From Acanthamoeba lenticulata (Eukaryota > Discosea > Longamoebia > Acanthamoebidae), in assembly GCA_002179805.1 (NCBI GenBank), contig NAVB01003027.1, forward strand, positions 1 through 18,191: DNA of 18,191 nucleotides. The letters run 5' to 3'. How positions within the stretch are numbered: position 1 is the stretch's first letter; each line of letters opens with the position of its first letter. Below the pieces are notes generated by a model. That model searched no databases and had not been told where the DNA came from. It saw nothing but the letters and a program-made list of their open reading frames with translations. Position numbers and translations under genes: made by a program. Of the stretch, positions 1-11,696 are shown one piece after another.

Positions 1-1681
1 AGCCGTGGCATCACCGCCTGAGCGCAATCATTAAGACTGAATTTTAAATTTTACAAGAAATAAATAGTAATAAAAATAGAAAAGAGAATAAATTTGACGT
101 GTGGCGGGAGGTACTGCCGATTGCGGTCCTGAACTCGCCCTCGAGGGAGAGCACGAGAATGCGGTGGTGGCCCGAGTCGGCGACGAACATCCGGTCGCCC
201 TCGCGATCGACCGCCACGCCGTGTGGAAACCTGCCGCACACACACAGGTGAGATGCTCAGCTTGACATTCCAGTGGGTAGCTTCTGTACCGAAGCTGGGC
301 CTGGCCTAGGGCCAGCTTGTCCTTCTCGAGCAGGAGCTGGACCGGCTTGCGATTGAGTGGCCGCAATGTCTCGCCCTTGTCGTCCTTGTCATTGTCGTCG
401 TCGTTGTCGTCTTCTTCTGCTTCTTCTTCGTTGTCGGCGCTTTTCTGCTTCCCCTTGCCCAACACGGTCGCGTGTGGCTCGGCCTGCTGGCCGCTATCGA
501 CATCATCGTCGTCGCTTGAGGCCTTCTTGTGCTGCGTGAACTCAACCACTTGTCTGCGGATTCGGCGCAGATCAGAGTCGGCCGCGTAGAGGCGGAGCAG
601 GGCGTCAATGAGCGCTTGGAGTTCGTTCATCTTCTGCTGTCCGCCACCCACGGTGATGTACACGAGGCTCCCCGATGGCGAGATCACCGCCAGCGAAGGC
701 CACCCGCCCGCACCAATGTGTCTGGCGTGCGTGTGTATTATCAGTAATTTGAAGAATGCGAAGGCGACTGAGCGGGTCCGGGGCACCTCCAGAGGTGACG
801 ATCCGGGTCGTTGACGCAGGGATGGTCGATTTCGTGTTTGATGATGGCGTCCCTCACGTTGGCGTCCTCCTTCTCGTTCTCGAATTTGGGGCTGTGCACG
901 CCCACAAACACCACCTCTGGATTGCCTGCATACCGTTGCTCGAGCTCGTGCAGTTTCGGGACCAGTTGTATGCAATTGATGCAACAATACTGCATGCGCA
1001 CAAGAAAAGAACGAAGAAGAGCGAAGAACGACGACAAAGGGAGGTGAGATCACACGCATGCGTGGAATTCCTAAGGGTAGGTGCGGTGGTGGCGACACGT
1101 ACGGTCCAAAAGTCGAGGACCACGACCTTGCCCTTAAGATGAGTGGCAAGAGTGAGGTCCTCCCTGGTGTTGAACCATTTGACCTACACAAGCCAGCATG
1201 TCAGTATTCAATCAACATGTCCAGCAGGGAGCTGGCCACGTACACGCGCTGAATCGGGGTACCACTGGACTTGCAGCGGCAGCTGCGGGAGTCTGCCGCT
1301 GGCGTTGCCCTTCGCGGCCCGGCCCAGGTCGACTTCCCACAGGTAAGCAATGGTCTAGCCACCACTGCGGGTCAGTGGGTGAAGACAAGTACTTCAAAAA
1401 AAAGGAGTCAGGGCGACGGGTACGGCGTCAATCTTTTGCTGGTGGTCGTCGCCGGCTTGCTTGAGGGTCTGCCGCCAGAGGGACACCCGGAAGACCATGT
1501 GGCCCGTCTCCAAAAGCGGCAGCAAGGTTGTCTTGTTGTCTTCATTCTTTGTCTCCAAGTCTATCTGTTGTTTTGCTGTTGTCGCCGACTTGCCCGCTTT
1601 TCCTCCTCCTCCTCCTCCTCCTACTGGGCTCTTCCCCGCTCTCTCTTTGCCATGGCCCCGCGACGAGGTCGAGTTGCCCAT
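1..1681 (-). CDS. NHLRC2: NHLRC2-like thioredoxin-fold/NHL-repeat protein (3' part beyond window)
   Basis: Spliced gene; modelled exons 1681-1424, 1354-1244, 1183-1103, 989-787, 721-290, 230-115 and 17-<1, with consistent phase throughout. The protein starts MGNSTSSRG, then has a Gly/Lys-rich stretch with a seven-Gly run and a helical segment ending HQQKIDA/TIAYLWEVD. The thioredoxin-like domain follows: WFNT...GKVVVLDFWT/YCCINCIQLVPKLHELE, with the CCINC redox motif typical of NHLRC2, then FVGVHSPKFENEK and HIGAGGWPSLAVISPSG (the WP turn of the fold). The exon 721-290 next encodes a long acidic Asp/Glu insertion, and 230-115 encodes a first NHL blade (FPHGVAVDREGDRMFVADSG). Family members have an N-terminal thioredoxin-like domain followed by NHL beta-propeller blades; the molecular role is poorly defined. 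The remaining blades must lie to the left. Least certain are the start codon and the 1354-1244 exon; a gtccag donor inside that exon is an alternative. Confidence 0.88.
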
Positions 1682-1854
1682 CCTTCTTCTTTTGCGGGCA
1701 CTGAAAAGAAGGAAAGAAAATCATTTTATTTTGAACCTGTTGAATACCCTTCTGATGACCTGAGCGGCGTTGTCGTGCACGGGTCTTCTGCTTAACGCAG
1801 GTGGCAGTGTGCACAGACAGAGATGAGAAGCAAAAGGGAAGGAAGGAGGGGAGA
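1682..1854. other. Intergenic spacer between NHLRC2-like gene and 5S rRNA
   Basis: No open frame with coding character. It holds the 5' flank of the NHLRC2-like gene and, on the minus strand just past the 5S 3' end, a TTTT run at 1832-1835 about 20 nt downstream that could serve as the RNA polymerase III stop. Confidence 0.5.
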
Positions 1855-1972
1855 GGATAAGACACGGTGGATTCCCGGGTGGTCGCCCACCCCAGTACTA
1901 ACACCGCCTGGCGCAGCTTAAGTTTGCTGTTCGGATGGGAAGGCGGTGCTTTCTCCGCAGTATGCCGTATCC
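1855..1972 (-). rRNA. 5S ribosomal RNA gene
   Basis: Read on the minus strand this is a 118-nt 5S rRNA. It begins GGATACGGCATACTGCGG, contains CCTTCCCATCCGAACAGC, CTTAAGCTGCGCC, the loop-E/helix-IV region TTAGTACTGGGGTGGGCGAC, and ends CCACCGTGTCTTATCC. The first nine bases pair with the last nine (helix I), with one C-U mismatch and one G-U wobble. From memory it resembles the Acanthamoeba 5S sequence but differs at several positions, including a shortened GGC-ATAC start and AAACTTAAG where GAAGTTAAG is usual. It is a lone copy among protein genes, as expected for dispersed 5S genes. It is transcribed by Pol III from internal control elements; a T-run lies about 20 nt downstream. A diverged, inactive copy cannot be excluded. 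Confidence 0.88.
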
Positions 1973-2215
1973 ATGATTCAGGCGTAATGACTGCAACACC
2001 AGATTTCTAAACCGACCAACGGCACGACTTCGACGAAAGTTTAATGTCGAGGGCTTTGCCTCGCTCCGGTCCTCGCACGGGACGACCTGACCTGTCCACT
2101 ATCCTAGGATCGTGTCGTCAGAGGCTACACTGAAATTGCGGTGCTTGTGCTTGTGCAAGTATGGCTGAGTTTTTCTTTTTTTCTTTTTATTTGAGAAGAT
2201 CTTTGTGGCCTGGCG
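1973..2215. other. Intergenic spacer upstream of 5S and downstream of the ArfGAP gene
   Basis: No protein gene or tRNA fold found on either strand. The spacer contains a perfect 10-bp palindrome, ATCCTAGGAT, at 2101-2110, and a T-rich patch (about 2169-2190) just after the ArfGAP stop codon that is likely 3' UTR. The part next to 1972 is the 5' flank of the 5S gene. Confidence 0.4.
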
Positions 2216-6026
<3,811 letters not shown>

Positions 6027-7609
6027 CTGAACAACGACGGGAAATGAACGGAGATGGGGCAAGAGATTATGAAGTGTAAAAGAAGATCATTGCAAGTGCC
6101 CTCCTCCTCCCCCCCCCCCCTCTTCAAAGGCCAAAAAGATCGAAAGCAAATAGATGAAAACAAATCCTACCCCCGAGCACAGGATGTGGTGCATGGGTGT
6201 GGCGAAGACCGAGCACAGTGGGACGTCGTGGAGGAGGGGCTGCCGTGGCCATGCTGTCCTGTGACAGCTCCTTGTTGGGGGAGGCAACCACCCGCTCCAA
6301 AGTTGTCCCTAGGGGGGGGGGGCTATGTTTATGAAATAAAATGAATTGAGTTTGACCACTCCGCTGCGGTCTTCCGTGGCGCGTGTCTTGTATCCCACTA
6401 CAGAACAGGGGGCTGGGCCAGCTGATGCCTGGGGGTCTACGGCGTTCACCATGGCAGGCTTGCGAACGCTACTCGTCACTGCCGTGACTACCTTGATAGC
6501 AGGACCAGACAAAGTGGGGGGCAGCAAAAGGGTGTAAAGCATGCACGGTCAGACGAAGCACGACCACGGTCCCTGTCGTGATGCGACGTGGAGAAGGCTC
6601 TGTGCGGACCTGCGTGAACATCTCTCTCAGGGCACAGTGTCCACGTACCACCCAAGCGGAGGTTCTCAAGGCCACACGCCCGCAGTCAAGCAGTAGCTAT
6701 TTGGACTGCCAGAGACCAAAGGCCAACTGACGGACAGCAGTTGAGGCGACTGACGTGAGGGAAGATGAAATTGCTCACAATTTGAAAGCAGGATGAGGAT
6801 CGCGAAGATGGCGGCATGCAAAGGGAAGACCAAAGAAAACAAGCCTTTGGTGAGTAAGGCCGACGAACTGCTACGACATGCAGAGCTCCATTCTGTGCCC
6901 AGGATGACGCGGAACGGACACGAACCACGTGGAACTCATCTTCCATCACTTTTCGCAGAGGTCGCACAAGAAGGCAGCTTAAGGCGACTTTTCCGCCATT
7001 TTCCGACTGGCCGCCTGTGCAAGCGACCAGCCAGCTTAATTAGTTCGACGTTAACAAACTCGCTTATTCAAAAATGATTGGGCCTGTGAAAGAGCCTCGC
7101 CACCAGATCAAGATCCTGCAGGAACCTTGAGCCGGCCCCCGCCCCTGCGAGGCGTGCGGCACGGACTCCGCGGAGCCCAGATAAGTTCACTGCAGCCCAG
7201 GGCCCTGTGTTTCATTAATTCCCTCCTCTCCGCAACACTCAACCCCACTACCACCGCCACACACACAAGAGACGGCCACTCTCAAGCCCGAGTGCTTTCC
7301 TGTTCTCAGTACAGCGCTCGCTTGATCAATTTCACTTTCTTGACTGGTCCGAGAAGAGAAACGAGACGTTCCCTCACTTTCGCTCGCCCACACACGCCGT
7401 GCCTGAGGAGCTTTAATCAATTTAAACCACAACACTCGACTTTGACCTCAGACGTCTGACGATCCACCTCCAAGGACCGGCCTCCCAGGCCATTCACTCT
7501 CTCGCTCACTTCCACACACTTCCACACAAAGATTTGGATCCCTGAGTCCTGCGGTTTTCTTTCACTTTCCCCACCTTTGCTCCGTCTCGCCTTCCTTTCC
7601 TACACTGGC
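6027..7609. other. Divergent intergenic region between ArfGAP and homeodomain genes
   Basis: About 1.6 kb separating a minus-strand and a plus-strand gene, so it should hold both promoters. Short open frames occur on both strands, such as minus 6542-6309 and plus 6793-7077, but none has a recognisable domain. A 12-base C run lies at 6109-6120 and a G run at 6311-6321. The 7490-7609 part is pyrimidine-rich with repeated TCCACACA and is probably the 5' UTR of the homeodomain gene. I see no tRNA or repeat element here. Confidence 0.45.
6172..6308 (-). other. Possible extra 5' exon of the ArfGAP gene, or decayed coding sequence
   Basis: Bounded on the minus strand by an acceptor-like ccccctag and a donor gtagga, and open in all three frames. 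One frame begins with protein-like sequence (TTLERVVASPNKELSQDSM); a second becomes protein-like further on (LHDVPLCSVFATPMHHILC). Neither connects in phase to the exon at 6026-5936; only the third, low-complexity frame does. The assignment is therefore open. Confidence 0.3.
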
Positions 7610-10146
7610 ATGACCGACCTCGCACACCTCTTGGTGCTGCCTCCGTCTGCAGCCGCCATCAGCACCACCTCCATGACCTTGAATCCTCTGAACCATCACC
7701 AACCCCAGCTCGCCAGCATGTCCAGCCCCACGCGGGAGGTACAGCTTATCGCAGGCCTCGCGCATGCGTGCTTGCCCGCTTGTGTGTGTGTGTGTTTTTT
7801 TTTTTTTTATTTGGTTTTTTTTGGCGCTGCCGCGTGTGTGCGGCAATTTCGTTCGGATTTTTGGGTGACGGACCTTGACTGAGGTCGCGGCCCAGCCAAC
7901 CAGAAGCTGCCCAACTGGTCTCATGGCTGGCTGTCCCTGGCTCTCGAATGTTTACGCTGATTCTCCACCCTTCCCATCCCTTCCCATCCCGTATGCAGTC
8001 CCTGTCTGGTTGTGACCTCGGTCCTCGACTATCATCACCATCAGCTGCTAGTGCGCCATCATCAGCGCCTGCCAACAAGTCGACGGCCGAAGAAGCTCCA
8101 GTGGCTGCGGCGGCGGAAGCTGAAGTGGACGCCACAAGTATGGCCGCGCACAACACGAGGCGTCGACTTTCGGTCGACTTTTTGCTCAACGACGAAGCCG
8201 CCGCCGCGGCAGCCGCTGCGGCCCTGCGCTTCAACTCGGCCAACCAGACCGCCGACTCGACCTCTACTTCTACTTCCTCTTCTTCTCCATTTCCCTCGGC
8301 CTCTCCCTCGGCCTCGACCACCACGTCACCTCGTTCGTCGGGTTCCCACTCTACTCGCTGCGTCGACGTCGACGACCACGACGAGACATGCCCTTCTTCC
8401 TCTTCTTCTTCTTCATGCGCTACCTCGTCTTCGTCTTCTTCTTCTTCTTCGTCCTTGTCATCCTCCTCTTCCACTCCTTCTTCGACGTTGACCTCTTCTT
8501 CACCGACCAACACCTCATCGACCTCTTCCCCGTCTAACATTCCACAGCTGCCTCCCCTGTCGGCGCTACTGTCGTCGTCGGCCCCGGCCTCGCCCTCGGC
8601 CGCGCCCACCTGCCCGCGTCGCCCGCAGCAGCGCGCGCCCGCGCAGCCGGCCCACGGCCGCCGGCGGTCGTGGTCAATCGGGACCAGCGTCGTGCGGCCG
8701 TCAGCCTTCATCCCGCCGCCGCCGGCGATGGCCGGCCTCGTGGCCGACCGGAGGCCGGTGGTCTCGGTGGCCTCCAGCGGGCCGTTGGCCCGCGGGCCGC
8801 CCAGCCACGCCCCGGGCTCGGCCTTTTTCATGCCCATCACGGCCCTGCCCATCGTCATGGACATCGACCGCGACCTCGCCGACGCCGAGCTTCACTACCG
8901 CCAGCAGCAGCAGCAACAGCTTCGTCAACAACAGCAGCAGCTCCGCCAACAGCAACATCATCAGGCGCTTGGGGCGCTGCCGCGCCAGCGTCGTCCGCAG
9001 CCGGCGCCGCTCAAGCGGCGGGTCCCCGAGGCCGAGTCCGGGCTCGACCGCGATGAGGAGGAGGTCGCCCGCGTGCTGGCCGACCCCAAGCGGTGGACCG
9101 CCGCCTCGGCCACGCCTCGTGCGCTCGATGACTCGGACCTGGCGGCCGCCTCGCAGCACGGGCATCACCAGCACCAGCACGCCTACGCGCACCAGCATCA
9201 CCAGCAGCAACAGCAACAGCAACAACAGCAACACTGCAAGCGGAGGCGCCACAGCGCGACGCCGACGCTGATCGCCGAGGCCCAGCGGCTGTTCTCGTCC
9301 CACTTGGCCGCCACGCCCGTGGTGCCGGCCAGCGAGGCCAAGGAGCTCAAGTCTGGCGGCGCCGCGGCCTCGGCCGCTGACGCTGGCACCCCGCGCGAGG
9401 CCGCCGCGCCGGCCGGACCCGAGATCACGCCGATGGACATCGTCTCTTCGACGGCGACAACGGCGGCGCCCACGCCGGCGGCCGCGGCTGCCGTGGAGTC
9501 GGCCTCGGAGCCCGCGGTCGTGACCATGGGTGAGGCCTCGGGGCCCGCGCTGAGGAAGGTGGAGACCTTCCAGTTCAGCCCCGACCAGCAGGACCTCCTC
9601 ATGCAGGTGCTCGAGCGCAGCCAACAGCGCGAGGCCCAGCGCGAGGCCGCCGCGGCGGCGGCCGGGATCCACGACTTGTCGCTGTCGTCGTCGTCGTCCT
9701 CGGGCAGCGGAAGCGGGAACGAGGACGAGGGCAACCACGAGGACGAGGACGAGGCCGCGCGGCTGCAGAGGATGACGGCCAAGAAGCGCAAGCGAGTCAA
9801 CGCCCAGCAGCTGGCCGTGCTCGAGGAGTACTTTGCGGTCGATCCGATGCCCAACACGCTGGTCAAGCTCAAGCTGGCCGAGACCCTCGGCATGTCGCCC
9901 AAGCGCGTGCAGATCTGGTTCCAGAACAAGAGGGCGCGCCTCAAGAAGGGCGAGCAGAAGAAGATGCAGGAGCTCCAGCAGAGGCATGTGGCCTCACGGC
10001 TGCTCACGTACCACAACCTCCGGATCGACGACAATGGCCACATCGTGCTCCGCGACGACGCGCCACCAGGAAGCACGCCTGCGCCCCTCGCCGCCACCGA
10101 CTCTGCGCCTGCGGTGGAAGCGACCACCGCCGCGTCGGCCATGTGA
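7610..10146 (+). CDS. Homeodomain transcription factor with poly-Q, poly-S and poly-A tracts
   Basis: Two exons, 7610-7738 and 7999-10146, joined in phase 0 (gtacag...gtatgcag); 758 aa. The start MTDLAHLLVLPP at 7610 follows a pyrimidine-rich leader; an unspliced start (ATG at 7948 or 7993) is an alternative. The homeodomain occupies residues 636-695 (nt 9775-9954): basic arm KKRKRV, L16 and F20 (LEEYF), and recognition helix RVQIWFQNKRARLKK with W48, F49, Q50, N51 and R53, so a typical 60-residue (non-TALE) DNA-binding domain with Q50. The rest is low complexity: Ala run (nt 8199-8225), Ser/Thr region (8260-8530), Gln/His tracts (8901-8965, 9166-9234), acidic patch just before the homeodomain. 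Residues 97-108 read RRRLSVDFLLND, eh1-like. RRxS sites occur at Ser102-equivalent, 267 and 462. It is presumably nuclear; its targets are unknown. Confidence 0.92.
7739..7998 (+). other. Intron 1 of the homeodomain gene with T-run and tandem pyrimidine repeat
   Basis: 260 nt, donor gtacag, acceptor gtatgcag. It contains a GT run leading into a T13 run (about 7785-7809) and three copies of a CCCTTCCCATCC-like unit (about 7968-7990) directly before the acceptor, which act as its polypyrimidine tract. Confidence 0.75.
8901..9234 (+). repeat. CAG/CAA and CAC/CAT codon repeats (poly-Gln/His) in the homeodomain gene
   Basis: Two clusters: 8901-8965 encodes glutamine runs punctuated by LR, and 9151-9234 encodes a His/Gln stretch ending in ten consecutive Gln. 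Mixed CAG/CAA use means these are not pure trinucleotide arrays. Confidence 0.85.
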
Positions 10147-10320
10147 GCCTGGTCTCAGTCGTCTCCTCTCATTCTCAATCTCTATTGTATCAGTAGGCCT
10201 CAGGATCGGAGGAAAGTAAACCCAATTTTGCTTTTTGATTTGAATTGATTTGATAATTAAATTGTTGATTTATGTTACTTTTTTAATATTTAACATTTTA
10301 AAAACTTGACCAATCACGGG
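10147..10320. other. Convergent 3' spacer between homeodomain and NmrA-like genes
   Basis: 174 bp, strongly AT-rich in 10215-10305. It must hold both 3' UTRs and cleavage sites of two genes transcribed toward each other. No gene is seen and no clear AATAAA occurs on either strand. Confidence 0.5.
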
Positions 10321-11368
10321 TCAGTGTCCCTCGTTTGACTTGATCGCCTTGGCGAGCGTCGTCCCGAATGGCTCGGGCTCACGCCCCAGCCACTGCTTCA
10401 GGGCCGGAGAGACCACTGCGGTTTCTCCCGCGCGGACGGCTTCGTAGACCGTTGCCCACTCGCGCACCTGCAGCTTGATGTCCTTGTCCTGGACGGCGAG
10501 ATGGGCGCTCCGCTGGATGTACTCGTCCAGCCCGACTTGGCGAACGTGGATCGACTCAGGCCGGCCCAGTTGCTCCGTCAAGATTTTGGCGACGCCCGAC
10601 AAAGGCACGGCTTCCGGGCCCTAAAGGAGGACGCGCTGGTTGACGTAGGGGAAGGCGGCCGGACCGTCGCGGTGCAAGGCGTGGATGATCCGGGCTGTGG
10701 CCTCCCCGAGGTCCTCGCGAGCAGCAAACGCAATTCCCTGGCCTCCGTCGTCGAGCACGGCCACCTCGTCCTGCGGCTGGTCCGGATTGAAAAAGCCAAA
10801 GTAGAGCGAGTAGGACTCGGAGTAGAGCCCCTCCCGGAGGGCCGTCCAGCCGATGGACGACGAGACCGATTCAAGGTAGGCCTCCGTGGAGAGGTGCGCC
10901 TGCATCACAAAGGCTCGGCTCGACCGCTGGAGGTTGCCGCCAAAGGCAAGCGAGGTGTAAAAGATGTGTTGCACGCCTTGCCGGATGGCGGCGTCGATGG
11001 CGTTCTTGTGCCTCTGTTCATGTGTGCACACAAGAGGAAAACGCGTCAGTCAAAAGCCGAGAGGGAGTGAGTGTTTGAGCGGAAGAGAGTTGCACCTCGA
11101 AACGCTCTTGGTGCTGGATGGAGGGAAAGGACACGAGGAAGACAATGGCCGCCCCGCGGAACGCCTCATCAAGCGACGACGGGACATCGTAGTCGATCTT
11201 GTACGTCTGCGCACCGGCGTCCACGAGGTCCTTGGGCGCTTTGCGGGGATCGTGCAGGGCCAGCACCAGGTCCGTCGGGGCCACGAGGGACCTAAGATGC
11301 TTGAGCACGGCTGAGCCCAAGCCGCCACTGGCGCCGGTCAGGACAATCTTTCTGCTGGTTGAGGACAT
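10321..11368 (-). CDS. NmrA/SDR-like NAD(P)-binding protein with one internal TAG
   Basis: Exons 11368-11096 and 11013-10321 (donor gtgcaa, acceptor gaacag, phase 0). The protein starts MSSTSRKIVLTGASGGLG, a Rossmann nucleotide-binding motif TGASGGLG at residues 11-18, followed by FLVSFPSIQHQERFE/RHKNAIDAAIRQGVQHIFYTSLAFGG, the pattern of NmrA/quinone-oxidoreductase-type atypical SDRs. Family members bind NAD(P)(H) and are either redox sensors or reductases. The ORF is broken once: the codon at 10623-10621 is TAG between QRVLL and GPEAVPLSGVAKILTEQLG. The sequence after it is in the same frame, conserved in character (GPEA is normal here) and runs about 100 residues to a TGA at 10321. Read through, the length is about 321 residues including the stop position, normal for the family. 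It may be a fresh nonsense allele, a read-through gene or a sequencing error. Confidence 0.8.
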
Positions 11369-11696
11369 TGTTGTTGCTGTTGTCTACCAAGGTCGATCGC
11401 CTAGCCGTGCTTTTTGTGTTTTGCCAGGTGTATGGTAACACCATGATGTTTCGGCGCCATCACTTCTCGCCGATCGTTCGCCGTTTGCCGCGCGGGCATC
11501 TGAGAACCATTCCACGGGCAGCAAACTTCCTGATTGGTTAGTTTGTCGACACAGAATTTATGGTAAAGCTGTCTCGTGAGCTTGCCGATTGATCTGCTCG
11601 CGCTTGAAGGAAAAGAAAAGGAGGGGCCAAGTGGTAATGGTACAAGATTTATCTTTTCCTTCTCAGCAGCGGTGCAACAACGCCGAAAAAAGAGGC
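11369..11696. other. Spacer between NmrA-like gene start and GT92 gene end
   Basis: 328 bp; contains the promoter side of the NmrA-like gene and the 3' UTR of the GT92-like gene, both on the minus strand. No additional gene, RNA or repeat is evident. Confidence 0.45.

Noticed and set aside
31..1191. 386-codon uninterrupted minus-strand frame as one protein
   Set aside because: It only contains the exon 721-290 in the correct frame; the rest crosses introns, and the thioredoxin and NHL segments lie in other frames.
1600..1622. CTCCTCCTCC run as a separate repeat element
   Set aside because: It encodes the poly-Gly stretch of the NHLRC2-like N-terminus and needs no other explanation.
1973..2215. 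Possible tRNA or snRNA next to the 5S gene
   Set aside because: No T-loop GTTCRA box, acceptor stem or Sm-type site could be found on either strand.
6804..6820. AAGATGGCGGCATG, matching an animal YY1 site
   Set aside because: YY1 is an animal factor and a 12-base match in a GC-rich genome has no meaning without conservation or binding data.
7746..8864. 372-codon minus-strand open frame rich in Glu/Asp
   Set aside because: Antisense shadow of the Ser-rich part of the homeodomain gene; the acidic run is the reverse complement of TCT/TCC serine codons.
8701..9987. 428-codon open frame on the minus strand
   Set aside because: It lies exactly antisense to the homeodomain gene and is a by-product of GC-rich codon use; its Leu/Arg repeats mirror the Gln and Ala/Glu-rich sense strand.
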